From: an uncultured Bacteroidales bacterium
GTDB lineage: Bacteria > Bacteroidota > Bacteroidia > Bacteroidales > Muribaculaceae
Assembly (NCBI GenBank): GCA_947177325.1
Contig: CAMWUH010000076.1
Location: 1-8,479 of the forward strand
DNA: 8,479 nt
Direction: 5' to 3'
Positions 1 through 6,915 of the stretch are shown here, one piece after another. The notes under the pieces are model-generated. The model saw only the letters and a program-made list of their open reading frames with translations, did not search any database and was not told where the DNA came from. The first letter of the stretch is position 1. Each line of letters opens with the position of its first letter. The translations under genes and the position numbers were made by a program.

Positions 1-31
1 ACCGGTAGATATTCTTTGTTTGCTCAACATC

Positions 32-52
32 GTCCACACTTTCAGCGTGGAC
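32..52 (-). repeat. 8-bp hairpin, pairs best as minus-strand RNA
   Basis: The plus-strand arms are 32-39 and 45-52 with a 5-base spacer. Read as minus-strand RNA the stem is GUCCACGC/GUGUGGAC, fully paired with one G-U wobble; on the plus strand that pair becomes an A-C mismatch. It lies inside the left-edge open frames, so it may be chance structure in coding sequence. Confidence 0.35.
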
Positions 53-163
53 TCATCGGCTCTTTTGACTTGACCTCCTCGGACTACGTCCAAGGTTTGG
101 CATAAACGTCGCTGCTGCGCAGCTCAATGTGTAGACAAATTCTTTACTCAGTTTTTTAACATT

Positions 164-291
164 TCAACCGCCTTTTGCGACTGACCCATTTTTTGGCGCA
201 AAAAAAGAGGCGTCCTCACGGATACCTCCAATCTTTTCATAAACCAATCATTATCACATTTCTTGTAGATGACAGTCATTGTTTCATCTAC
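164..291 (-). ncRNA. candidate structured minus-strand RNA or leader
   Basis: Read on the minus strand, three stems follow one another. The first is a perfect 8-bp stem GTAGATGA/TCATCTAC (291-284 with 272-265). The second is a GTGA-looped stem followed by seven T (228-200). The third is an 8-bp stem (184-177 with 171-164) with two G-U pairs. The wobble pairs of the last two become A-C mismatches on the plus strand, which favours minus-strand RNA. No known RNA family is recognised. It could be a short RNA ending at the T run, or an attenuated leader for a gene beyond the left edge. A 43-codon ATG frame (279-148) covers the same bases. Confidence 0.25.
200..228 (-). terminator. probable rho-independent terminator (minus strand)
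   Basis: On the minus strand the arms GAGGTATCC and GGACGCCTC flank a GTGA tetraloop and are followed directly by seven T. The nine positions include one T-G wobble and one A-C mismatch. No well-supported gene lies directly upstream on this strand, so it would end a short transcript starting around 290-345 or act as an attenuator. Confidence 0.45.
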
Positions 292-362
292 ACTATTATA
301 ACATCATTATGGTCAAAAAGGTTTAGTGCCCGGCAATATTTTTTTTAGAGGGTCTTTTTTGC

Positions 363-370
363 TAACTTTG
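363..370 (+). promoter_or_regulatory. Bacteroidetes-type -7 element for the 394 gene
   Basis: TAACTTTG followed by C matches the Bacteroidetes sigma-ABfr -7 consensus TAnnTTTG. It ends 23 bases before the ATG at 394. The -33 position (around 338-346) is only a T-rich stretch, not a clear TTTG, so just the -7 half is well supported. Confidence 0.55.
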
Positions 371-393
371 CAGTAACTAAAACGTTGAACATT

Positions 394-633
394 ATGACTA
401 TCGAAAATAATAAATCTAACGCTTCAGAATCGGGTGAAAACAAGTCGCCCAAGAAATCCCGCCGCCGATTTATCATAGGGTGGATAATTTTGGGTGTCAG
501 CCTATTGGTGATGTTTTTCTGCTTGAATAAGGCTATCACAGAGGATGCTTCCGAAGAAATTCAGGAGATGGATATTGATGAAGAAACTGTTATAGATAAT
601 ATTGTTGAAAACCTGCCGGCTGAACAGTCGTAA
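394..633 (+). CDS. small single-pass membrane protein, unknown function
   Basis: Predicted product of 79 aa, not recognised. ATG 394 is preferred over an in-frame TTG at 385 because it is a standard start and leaves a normal leader after the -7 element. Layout: a polar, Lys/Ser-rich N-terminus (1-24), the basic run KKSRRR just before one hydrophobic segment (about 28-47, FIIGWIILGVSLLVMFF), then an acidic tail (about 50-79). By the positive-inside rule the N-terminus is cytoplasmic and the acidic tail periplasmic. There is no signal peptidase site or lipobox. It has its own promoter and terminator, so it is probably a single-gene unit convergent with recA. Confidence 0.7.
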   Translation: MTIENNKSNASESGENKSPKKSRRRFIIGWIILGVSLLVMFFCLNKAITEDASEEIQEMDIDEETVIDNIVENLPAEQS

Positions 634-638
634 TAAAT

Positions 639-682
639 ATAATAACCCGAAAGCTTTTTAAACTCAGCTTTCGGGTTATTAT
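639..682. terminator. bidirectional hairpin terminator between 394 gene and recA
   Basis: Perfect 15-bp inverted repeat (641-655 with 666-680) around a 10-base loop, extendable by two A-T pairs to 639 and 682. It lies between convergent genes, 6 bases after the 394-633 stop and about 45 bases beyond the recA stop. There is no long T run on either side, but the stem is very stable and symmetric, so it probably serves both transcripts. Confidence 0.8.
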
Positions 683-724
683 GTTATCGCAGGGTTCTAT
701 AAGTATTATTAGGCGACGAGGGGA

Positions 725-1912
725 TTATTCGTCGATGGAGAAGTCGAGGGGGAGATCGTCGTCAGCGGCTTCAAGGAGGGCTTCTTCGTCGATTTCTTCG
801 TCGTCAGCTTCAACATCAGGGGCGGGAGCTGCGGGTGTAGCAGCGGCTGCTTTTTTAGCTTTGGGGCCTTGCGAGCGGTCGTCGCGCTGGCGGAGGGCTT
901 CCATAATTTTGGCACGAAGCTCGTCAAGGAGTTCGGGATTATCGTCGAGTACACGCTTGGCGGCGTCGCGGCCTTGGGCTAATTTAGAGCCTTCGTAGCT
1001 ATACCATGAGCCGCTTTTTTGCACAATTTTGAGCTCAACCGCGAGATCGAGAGCTTCGTAGGAAGCGGATACACCTTCGCCAAACATTATATCAAATTCG
1101 CAGCGCTTGAATGGGGGAGCTACTTTATTTTTAACGATTTTGACTTTGGTGTGACGGCCTATAACGTCGTCGCCATCTTTAACGGCAGTGCCGGGGCGGA
1201 TGTCGATGCGGACTGAGGCGTAGAATTTAAGGGCGTTGCCACCGGTTGTGGTTTCGGTGGGGCCAAACATCTGACCGATGTTGGCGCGGAGCTGGTTGAT
1301 GAAGATGCAGGTGGTGTTGGTTCGAGAGATGGTGCCTGTCAGTTTGCGCATGGCCTGAGACATCAGACGGGCCTGGAGGCCCATGTTGCGGTCGCCCATT
1401 TCGCCTTCGATTTCGCTTTTGGGAGTAAGAGCAGCCACTGAGTCAACCACGATAAGGTCAACGGCGGCCGAGCGGATTAGTTGCTCGGTGATTTCGAGGG
1501 CTTGCTCACCGTTGTCGGGTTGCGACATGAGTAGATTGTCAACGTCAACGCCTAAAGCTTCGGCATAGAAGCGGTCGAAGGCGTGCTCGGCGTCGATGAT
1601 AGCAGCTATACCACCATTTTTCTGACATTCGGCAATTGCGTGGATAGCGAGGGTGGTTTTACCTGATGATTCGGGACCGAAAATTTCAATTATGCGGCCT
1701 TTGGGATAGCCACCAACGCCGAGTGCGTAGTCAAGACCTATAGTGCCTGAGGGGATAACGTCGACTTTCTCAACAGCTCCGTCGCCCAATCGCATGATAG
1801 CGCCGGTGCCGTAGTTTTTTTCAATTTGTCCCAAAGCAGCTTTGAGAGCTTCGAGTTTGGCTTTCTTACCGTCAACTGCGGGTGCAGCTGCTTTTGTTAC
1901 TTTTTTTGCCAT
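725..1912 (-). CDS. recA: recombinase RecA
   Basis: RecA forms ATP-dependent filaments on single-stranded DNA, drives strand exchange in recombinational repair, and stimulates LexA-type autocleavage. The 395-aa product has the whole core: Walker A GPESSGKT (79-86), Walker B LIVVD (153-157), the L1 loop region EGEMGDRNMG (169-178), the INQLR switch (205-209), and L2 with GPTETTTGGNALKFY (217-231). The N-terminal helix used in subunit packing follows an Ala/Lys-rich start. The C-terminus (about 346-395) is longer than the ~350-aa family norm: a Lys/Ala/Pro linker and then a strongly acidic tail, the type of tail known to damp RecA activity. ATG at 1912 gives the usual MAKK start. A -7 element sits about 40 bases upstream; no SOS box was recognised there. 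Confidence 0.98.
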   Translation of the reverse strand: MAKKVTKAAAPAVDGKKAKLEALKAALGQIEKNYGTGAIMRLGDGAVEKVDVIPSGTIGLDYALGVGGYPKGRIIEIFGPESSGKTTLAIHAIAECQKNGGIAAIIDAEHAFDRFYAEALGVDVDNLLMSQPDNGEQALEITEQLIRSAAVDLIVVDSVAALTPKSEIEGEMGDRNMGLQARLMSQAMRKLTGTISRTNTTCIFINQLRANIGQMFGPTETTTGGNALKFYASVRIDIRPGTAVKDGDDVIGRHTKVKIVKNKVAPPFKRCEFDIMFGEGVSASYEALDLAVELKIVQKSGSWYSYEGSKLAQGRDAAKRVLDDNPELLDELRAKIMEALRQRDDRSQGPKAKKAAAATPAAPAPDVEADDEEIDEEALLEAADDDLPLDFSIDE

Positions 1913-1953
1913 AGTATAAGTTGGGGGGGTTAATTGTTATTTTTTTGATAATA

Positions 1954-1961
1954 CAAAGATA
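1954..1961 (-). promoter_or_regulatory. recA -7 promoter element
   Basis: On the minus strand TATCTTTG followed by T matches TAnnTTTG. It lies 41 bases before the recA ATG and just downstream of the upstream gene's terminator, which suggests recA has its own promoter. No convincing -33 TTTG is seen at the expected distance; that position falls in the terminator hairpin. Confidence 0.55.
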
Positions 1962-1963
1962 GC

Positions 1964-1992
1964 AAAAAAGGTGGGCTTTTATATTGCCCACC
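1964..1992 (-). terminator. rho-independent terminator after the 2071 gene
   Basis: On the minus strand GGTGGGC and GCCCACC form a perfect 7-bp stem around a 9-base loop, followed at once by six T. It lies about 80 bases past the stop of the 2071-2598 gene and ahead of the recA promoter, separating the two units. Confidence 0.8.
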
Positions 1993-2070
1993 ATAGTTAA
2001 ATAAGAGTTAAATATTAACGAACCGGAGCTTTACCATCTAATTTAGCGGAATATACAGCATACTTCAGTA

Positions 2071-2598
2071 TTATCTCAGTGGAGCCAAAAGGTCGAAGAG
2101 GTCGCCACGCGACATTGCGGGCTGATGCATCAGCGCCGAGTGGAGATGGTTGACGAAGTCAATGACGAGCGGATGGCGAAAAGCACGGCTTACATAGTCG
2201 TAGGATTGCATAACGAGCCGGCGATTTTCGTCGGGAGTAAGGCCGAGCATATCATCGGCTTGCTCGGCAAGAAGATCGATAGCTTGGCTGAGAGTCTGCG
2301 GGTCGACGGCATGGCGGCTGCCCATAGCGGCTCGTGAAAGTATATTGCCCATCACCATAGCCGACATAATTTTGTGGCGGTCGAGGAGGGCTTTCCAAAC
2401 ACCCTTGGCCGACAACTGCTGATTGTGATAGACAAAGAAGTCGGGGGTCAGCTCCACAGCACGGAGATCAGATGAGTTTCCGTCGAGATGGTCGATATAT
2501 TGGTCAGCATCGTAAACTAACAGTCCGATAGTCATGCCGGCAATGCCATAAAGGCGGTCGTCAGTATCGGTGTAGCGGAGTAAATTTTGCTTGGGCAT
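2071..2598 (-). CDS. conserved-looking hypothetical protein, 175 aa
   Basis: I do not recognise this protein. It has no signal peptide or membrane segment, so it is probably cytoplasmic. The first half mixes short hydrophobic stretches (about 17-30, GIAGMTIGLLVYDAD) with acidic residues. The second half (about 65-175) looks mostly helical, with Met, Leu, Gln and His frequent. No catalytic motif, metal-binding cluster or DNA-binding signature is visible. ATG 2598 gives a normal start. Codon use and GC content match recA and porZ, so it looks like a core-genome gene. It has its own terminator downstream and a 222-base gap upstream, so it is likely a single-gene unit. Confidence 0.75.
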   Translation of the reverse strand: MPKQNLLRYTDTDDRLYGIAGMTIGLLVYDADQYIDHLDGNSSDLRAVELTPDFFVYHNQQLSAKGVWKALLDRHKIMSAMVMGNILSRAAMGSRHAVDPQTLSQAIDLLAEQADDMLGLTPDENRRLVMQSYDYVSRAFRHPLVIDFVNHLHSALMHQPAMSRGDLFDLLAPLR

Positions 2599-2607
2599 AA
2601 GTTATTT

Positions 2608-2750
2608 ATAAGTAACTGTTTATAATTAAACGATATTATTTACCATGTAACTGCTTAACAAATTCTTATATACTCTCAGCGGTTGTAAATTGGTCAAAAT
2701 CAAAATTTTCATCTCGCATATAGAATAACTTCTTCTCAACAGTTACTTAT
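2608..2750. repeat. 13-bp perfect inverted repeat bounding a 143-base intergenic segment
   Basis: ATAAGTAACTGTT (2608-2620) and its exact reverse complement (2738-2750) are separated by 117 bases. A third copy of the GTAACTG core lies at 2647-2653. The segment fills most of the gap between porZ's terminator and the 2071 gene. No flanking target duplication is clear. It could be a small non-autonomous element with terminal repeats, paired operator sites, or a long-range RNA stem in the leader of the 2071 gene. Confidence 0.5.
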
Positions 2751-2765
2751 GAAATTTATTTTCAC

Positions 2766-2802
2766 AAAAAGCCCGTCGACCTTAAGGAAAGAGCAACGGG
2801 CT
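2766..2802 (-). terminator. rho-independent terminator after porZ
   Basis: On the minus strand AGCCCGT and ACGGGCT form a perfect 7-bp stem with a 19-base loop, followed by a run of T. It begins about 18 bases after the porZ stop and ends that transcription unit. Confidence 0.8.
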
Positions 2803-2820
2803 AACAAGATAATAAATCGA

Positions 2821-5220
2821 TTAGTTGACTACTAAGATTTTAGTGACGGCTTTGGCTGATTGCGACTCTCCCGATTTGGAGGCAAACACGTAGTAAACAC
2901 CGGTTTTTACGCGCTGGCCTGTGAGGTCGCATCCATCCCATGAAATCATGCCGCCTTCGCTTACACCGTTGAAGATAACATTGCCTGCAGCGTCGGCAAT
3001 TTTAACAACGCTGTTGTCCATAAGGTTCTTCACTACGATCCAGCCGTAATAGTCGGGGCGAACGGGATTGGGGTAGGCGTAGACATCGTCGAGATTTTCG
3101 GCCGAAGGAGCGGTAGTGGAGTTGTAGCGCACCAGTCCGAGAATAGTGCCGAAATAAACCATATTGGATTTTGGGTCGCAGGCCACGGCATAGACGTCGT
3201 CGGTGGGGAGAGGTGAGTTAGTTGATGTGAAGTGTTGCAGAATTGTTCGCCCATCTTCAGAAACAAGGTAAACACCATCGCCCTTGGTTGCAAACCATTT
3301 ATTGTTGGCGCTGTCAACAGCCATATCGGTGATGTTAATAGCGTCGAGCAGATAGTCGGCATAGTTGGTGCCGTCGTTACGGGGCACTTTCACACGGCGA
3401 AATTCCACTTTTGCGTCGGAATACTTATGGGGGTCGGAGATGATGAAGATACCCTTGTCGCAGGCCACCCAAATGTCGCCGTTGTTATCTTCGAGAAAGT
3501 GAACGGTTCGGCTGTCGATGGTTACGGTGCGATTATCCTGGTCAACAACGGAGGTGTAGATTACAATGTCGTCGTCGGCGTTAGTGGTGGTGCCGCGAGT
3601 GTTGATAATGGCGAAGCGGGCGGCGAGGTAATGGTTGGCAAGTACCAGATTTGATTTTTTGGCTGCAAGGATAGAGCCGTTACGACCCTCATTGCCGCCA
3701 TCCAATTGGTCCTGTCGAAGAATTTGAACCCAGTCGTCGGCAGTCAGGTTATCAGCACCTACCTTATCGGCAGGGAGCATCACAACGCGACCATACTGAT
3801 CGGGGGTGGTGGAATTGTTCCATGAGATAACATAGAGATTGCCTTTACCGTCAACACTGAGAGCCTCGGCACAAGATTTGATCCAGTCACCATAGCCACC
3901 GACTTTGGAGTTATCGCGGGTGAATGTGTGGTCGAGCACACCGTTTTTGAGTCGGTAAAGCCCGAAACGCTCCGTGCCCATAAACTCAATGGTCTTGTCG
4001 CCGGGATATTGGAGATAAGATGTAACGTTTTCAAGAGTCGGCAATTGAGCAACGTCGTTGTCAAAGGGGATTACAATGTCGCCGTTGACATAGTTGGGAT
4101 AAATCTGGCGGTAATTATCTTTCCAATCAGTGACGTAATAGCCGTCGACCGAGCGTTGCATGGCAGTAACGCCACCGTCTTCCATAGGATATATTCGACC
4201 AACGGAGGCGGTTGACAAAGCAATGGGTTTAAAGGCATCGTTAATCAATTTGACATCGCCTGAGGCAAAGTCGTATCGGGCAAGGCCTTCGGGAGTGCCG
4301 CTCCACACGAGTGTTTCGCGATCGAAGAAAGCCAGAGGTTTTTGCTTGAGTTGCTCGGGGAGTTCTAACGAGCCAACGTTTGCATCCTTGTCAAAGAGAC
4401 GGATATAGCCGTTATTGTAGAAATAAGATTGGCCGTTGGGAAGATAGTTAACTTTGCCTATAACGTTGTTAATCTGGCGAATTTTAGTGGTGGAGAAACC
4501 TGTTGTAGTGCTGACAGGATTGATGGTGTAGACGCTGACGTCAGTAGAGTTGCCGTTTTTGAAGGTGTAGATATGGTCGCCTACAGCATACATGTGGTCC
4601 ATAGCCACAGGCTGGATGTTGAGGAATTTATCGATGTTGTTGATGTGGCGTGAAAGCTCAATAAACTGCCAATAGCTGTTACCATCTTTATTGTAGTAGA
4701 TATAGATATGTTTATCGTTGAGGGCAACGGCTTTGATGTCGAGGTTATACATACCTGACTCCACCACTTCGCCACGTTTGTCGTCAAAAAGCACTACGCC
4801 GAAGTTGGTAGCCACGGCGAGGCGACCGTTGGCAAAAGCAATGTCGTTGATTACCGGGGTCACGTAAAGCACGGCATCTTTGATGTCAGACAAGTTAGTA
4901 ACCTCGCCCGATTCACGAATGAGGTCGATGTTGCTGTTGTTGTAGATAACAGCAAGATATTTACCCAGGGGGTTATACTCAATGCTTTTAATATTACCGT
5001 CGTGAAGCACGTTGGCCGTTGTGTAGGTGTAGTTTTCGTCGGTAGATTTATCGTAAGAATAGAGCGACCCGTTAGAGAGGTAGTAGACCTTGGAGGGAGT
5101 TTCAACTATATCATCAAAATTAACGAAAGAGCTGTATAAATACCATGAGCCGGAGCCTGTTTGAGCCGAAGCAGCCAAACCACAAGCAAGGGCAATTATC
5201 AGAAACAGTTTCTTAATCAT
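2821..5220 (-). CDS. porZ: PorZ-like type IX secretion protein (beta-propeller plus C-terminal domain)
   Basis: Predicted 799-aa exported protein. Known PorZ acts at the cell surface with the sortase PorU in the type IX secretion attachment complex and binds the anionic lipopolysaccharide used to anchor cargo. ATG 5220 is chosen because it starts a clean signal peptide (MIKKLFLIIALACGLAASAQ, probable cut near 19/20); a longer frame back to 5289 begins only with TTG and adds 23 unlikely residues. The body has regulator-type propeller blades, clearest at about 580-593 (NGDIWVACDKGIFI), 639-653 (NNKWFATKGDGVYLV) and 685-699. The last ~86 residues (from YAYPNPV, about 714) form a T9SS-type C-terminal beta domain. 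Length is close to the ~780 aa of Porphyromonas PorZ. It lies 65 bases after rdgB. The alternative is another propeller protein with a T9SS tail. Confidence 0.85.
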   Translation of the reverse strand: MIKKLFLIIALACGLAASAQTGSGSWYLYSSFVNFDDIVETPSKVYYLSNGSLYSYDKSTDENYTYTTANVLHDGNIKSIEYNPLGKYLAVIYNNSNIDLIRESGEVTNLSDIKDAVLYVTPVINDIAFANGRLAVATNFGVVLFDDKRGEVVESGMYNLDIKAVALNDKHIYIYYNKDGNSYWQFIELSRHINNIDKFLNIQPVAMDHMYAVGDHIYTFKNGNSTDVSVYTINPVSTTTGFSTTKIRQINNVIGKVNYLPNGQSYFYNNGYIRLFDKDANVGSLELPEQLKQKPLAFFDRETLVWSGTPEGLARYDFASGDVKLINDAFKPIALSTASVGRIYPMEDGGVTAMQRSVDGYYVTDWKDNYRQIYPNYVNGDIVIPFDNDVAQLPTLENVTSYLQYPGDKTIEFMGTERFGLYRLKNGVLDHTFTRDNSKVGGYGDWIKSCAEALSVDGKGNLYVISWNNSTTPDQYGRVVMLPADKVGADNLTADDWVQILRQDQLDGGNEGRNGSILAAKKSNLVLANHYLAARFAIINTRGTTTNADDDIVIYTSVVDQDNRTVTIDSRTVHFLEDNNGDIWVACDKGIFIISDPHKYSDAKVEFRRVKVPRNDGTNYADYLLDAINITDMAVDSANNKWFATKGDGVYLVSEDGRTILQHFTSTNSPLPTDDVYAVACDPKSNMVYFGTILGLVRYNSTTAPSAENLDDVYAYPNPVRPDYYGWIVVKNLMDNSVVKIADAAGNVIFNGVSEGGMISWDGCDLTGQRVKTGVYYVFASKSGESQSAKAVTKILVVN

Positions 5221-5226
5221 AGCTGT

Positions 5227-5234
5227 CAAAGGTA
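5227..5234 (-). promoter_or_regulatory. possible porZ -7 promoter element
   Basis: TACCTTTG on the minus strand fits TAnnTTTG and ends 6 bases before the porZ ATG. If used, transcription would start at or very near the start codon, giving an almost leaderless message. The -33 element is not clear, and porZ could instead be read through from rdgB. Confidence 0.35.
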
Positions 5235-5285
5235 GAAATATAAAAGAATAGATTGGAGAGATATATCGTTGTTTTGGAGTAAGAG

Positions 5286-5894
5286 TCAAGAGTTGGAGAG
5301 AATTTCAATGAGTCGGCGGGTTGCTTTGCCTCGATGTGAAATTGCATTTTTATCTTCAGCCTTCATCTGAGCAAACGTAAGGCCGCGGCCATCGTCGGGC
5401 AGAAACACCGGGTCATAGCCAAATCCCTCGTCGCCGGCCGCTACAGTAGCGATTGTGCCTTTACAGATGCCTTCAATTACAACCGGCTCCAAGCCTTTTC
5501 TGACCAGTGCGATGGCTGTTAGGAAACGAGCTCGGCGATTGGGCTTCCCTTCAAGCATCCGGAGCAACACCTTCATGTTGGCCAAGGGATCGTGGGAGGC
5601 AGCCGAGGGGTCGTGCAATGCGGCAAATCGGGCAGTGTAGACTCCGGGCGCATCGTCAAGAGCCTCAACAAGGAGGCCGGTGTCGTCGGCAAAGCAATCA
5701 ACACCGTAGTTTTCAGCTACATACAAAGCCTTTTGCATGGCATTTCCCTGAATAGTCGGCGAAGTTTCGGGGATATCCTCGTTGCAGCCAATATCTTTCA
5801 GCGAAAGAATGTTGATTTTATCTCCGAGAATTTGGCGTATTTCTCTGAGTTTATGAAAATTGTTAGTAGCAAAAACTATTTGCCGATTGTTCAT
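5286..5894 (-). CDS. rdgB: RdgB/HAM1 non-canonical purine NTP pyrophosphatase
   Basis: This cytoplasmic enzyme hydrolyses dITP, ITP and XTP to the monophosphate and pyrophosphate, keeping deaminated purines out of DNA and RNA. The 202-aa product is a normal length and carries all family signatures in order: substrate-binding ATNNFHK (9-15), the acidic catalytic patch ADDTGLLVEAL (69-79), PGVYTARFA (83-91), GFGYDPVF (157-164) and the C-terminal base-recognition motif ISHRGKA (185-191). ATG 5894 places the beta-strand and TNN loop at the expected distance from the N-terminus. It is 65 bases upstream of porZ on the same strand and may share a transcript with it. Its upstream side is the junction with the AT-rich restriction operon. 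Confidence 0.96.
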   Translation of the reverse strand: MNNRQIVFATNNFHKLREIRQILGDKINILSLKDIGCNEDIPETSPTIQGNAMQKALYVAENYGVDCFADDTGLLVEALDDAPGVYTARFAALHDPSAASHDPLANMKVLLRMLEGKPNRRARFLTAIALVRKGLEPVVIEGICKGTIATVAAGDEGFGYDPVFLPDDGRGLTFAQMKAEDKNAISHRGKATRRLIEILSNS

Positions 5895-5932
5895 TGCCGA
5901 TGAAATAGATAAAGTGGATATAAGAGAGGTTT

Positions 5933-6025
5933 TTATCTATATATAACGAACTTGCCGGCGCGTTTATTGCCCGACAGCATTTTTAGAAAATTCATTGAGC
6001 GAACTTGAGGCATTATATTGACCAT
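5933..6025 (-). other. 30-codon open frame at the core/island junction
   Basis: Minus-strand ATG frame of 30 codons, beginning 17 bases after the DpnA-like gene's stop and ending 38 bases before rdgB. The end (SGNKRAGKFVIYR) uses GC-rich codons unlike the AT-rich operon beside it, and this is where base composition changes. It may be a tiny last gene of the operon, the tail of an older gene cut by the island's arrival, or chance. I recognise no family. Confidence 0.25.
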
Positions 6026-6042
6026 TTTTGCTGTAAACAAAT

Positions 6043-6915
6043 TCAGAATGGTAAATCAACTTCATAATTAGCTTCAGGCTCATTTGTAAAATATTCTGAA
6101 GCAAGATATTTGAAGTCTGAAATCTTACTTCTATATTCTAATTTTATATTGTCATTATCAAGTTCTACTCTACGCATGTGGGATAGATTTGAGAAATCCA
6201 AATCTTGCTCAATACCCAAAAATCTTCGTCCACATAGGTTAGCAGCAATTCCTGTAGTTGAAGAGCCCGCAAAGGGATCAAGAATCCAATCGTGCTCGTT
6301 TGTACTGGCGAGAATGATTCGAGTGAGTAAAGCTAAAGGTTTTTGCGTGGGATGTTTACCGCATGATTTCTCCCAACGACCAATAGCCGGAAGACGCCAA
6401 ACATCTGTCATCTGTTTACCATCGTTGATAGCCTTCATCAACTCATAGTTATATTTGTGAGGAACTTTCGGATACTTACGCGCCCAAATTATAAATTCAG
6501 TTGAGTAAGTGAAAAATCTACAAGAAATATTTGGAGGTGGATTGGTTTTTGCCCAGGTGATTACATTCAGAATTTTATATTCCAATTCTGTTAATAGATT
6601 TGCAATTGCAAAAATGTTATGATGAGTACCGGAAATCCAGATAGTACCATTATCTTTCAATTTTTTACGACATAGTTCTAACCACTTCCTGTTGAACTCC
6701 ATTATAAATTCCGGATTACCACCTTTGTCCCATTCTCCCTTATCGACACAAACTACCTTTCCCGCCTGATAACTTATTCCTCCATTGGAAAGGAAATAAG
6801 GAGGGTCAGCAAATATCATGTCAAATTTGAAATCAAACTGTGGGAGCACATCAAAACAGTCACCATGTACAATGGTGAAGGCTCTGTCGTCTGATTTGTA
6901 GAATGGTTGTATCAT
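6043..6915 (-). CDS. DpnA/MboC-like beta-class DNA adenine methyltransferase
   Basis: Predicted N6-adenine methyltransferase of 290 aa, the second methylase of a DpnII/MboI-type GATC system. Motif IV DPPY (37-40) comes before motif I DPFAGSSTTG (213-222), the beta-class order, and HPTQKP (188-193) precedes motif I. Much of the body matches my memory of M.DpnA, including the FADPPYFLSNGG, VDKG.WDK, EFNRKW and FILNGT/TIWISG regions and NDGKQM.DVW (164-173). M.DpnA can methylate single-stranded as well as duplex DNA, which protects incoming transforming DNA; that role here is inference. Its ATG overlaps the nuclease stop by four bases (ATGA), so it is coupled to the nuclease. It has a ~70-residue tail after motif I. 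GATC specificity is inferred from homology. Confidence 0.92.
   Translation of the reverse strand: MIQPFYKSDDRAFTIVHGDCFDVLPQFDFKFDMIFADPPYFLSNGGISYQAGKVVCVDKGEWDKGGNPEFIMEFNRKWLELCRKKLKDNGTIWISGTHHNIFAIANLLTELEYKILNVITWAKTNPPPNISCRFFTYSTEFIIWARKYPKVPHKYNYELMKAINDGKQMTDVWRLPAIGRWEKSCGKHPTQKPLALLTRIILASTNEHDWILDPFAGSSTTGIAANLCGRRFLGIEQDLDFSNLSHMRRVELDNDNIKLEYRSKISDFKYLASEYFTNEPEANYEVDLPF

Larger units (their letters stand above)
1..345. other. unresolved region, no gene called
   Basis: No gene can be assigned with confidence. Bases 1-102 are open on both strands: a plus frame enters at base 1 and stops with TAA at 100-102 (34 codons, ending SDYVQGLA), and a minus frame runs off the left edge (from a TGA near 127, first ATG at 28-30, reading MLSKQRISTG). 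Either could be the end or start of a neighbour outside the window, and I cannot choose between them. The rest holds several hairpins, described separately, and no recognisable tRNA, rRNA or insertion-sequence end. Confidence 0.3.

Noticed and set aside
200..228. Hammerhead-ribozyme-like stem (TCCGTGAGGAC resembles a common stem II)
   Set aside because: The required core CUGAUGA before and GAAA after the stem are absent here. At 32-60 a GATGAG precedes a stem, but GAAA does not follow it.
148..279. 43-codon minus-strand ATG frame (MTVIYKKCDNDWF...)
   Set aside because: It contains a strong terminator-like hairpin with seven T, lacks a convincing promoter and matches no family I know. It is mentioned under the structured-RNA finding and not called as a gene.
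681..998. Plus-strand open frames opposite recA, porZ, rdgB and the methylases
   Set aside because: They are Ser/Arg- or Val/Gly-rich antisense shadows of well-supported minus-strand genes, with no promoter or family signature of their own.
2636..2719. Short minus-strand frame MRDENFDFDQFTTAESI, stop, then EFVKQLHGK in the same frame
   Set aside because: Only 17 codons before a stop and no recognised family. It could be a relic of a tiny gene inside the inverted repeat, but the evidence is too thin to annotate.
5221..5289. Longer porZ start at 5289 (TTG)
   Set aside because: It would put 23 residues before a clean signal peptide and nearly touch the rdgB stop; ATG 5220 is far more likely.
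5947..6007. CGAACTTG direct repeat as a target-site duplication
   Set aside because: The copies are only 53 bases apart on one side of the operon and do not flank it. Eight bases can recur by chance.
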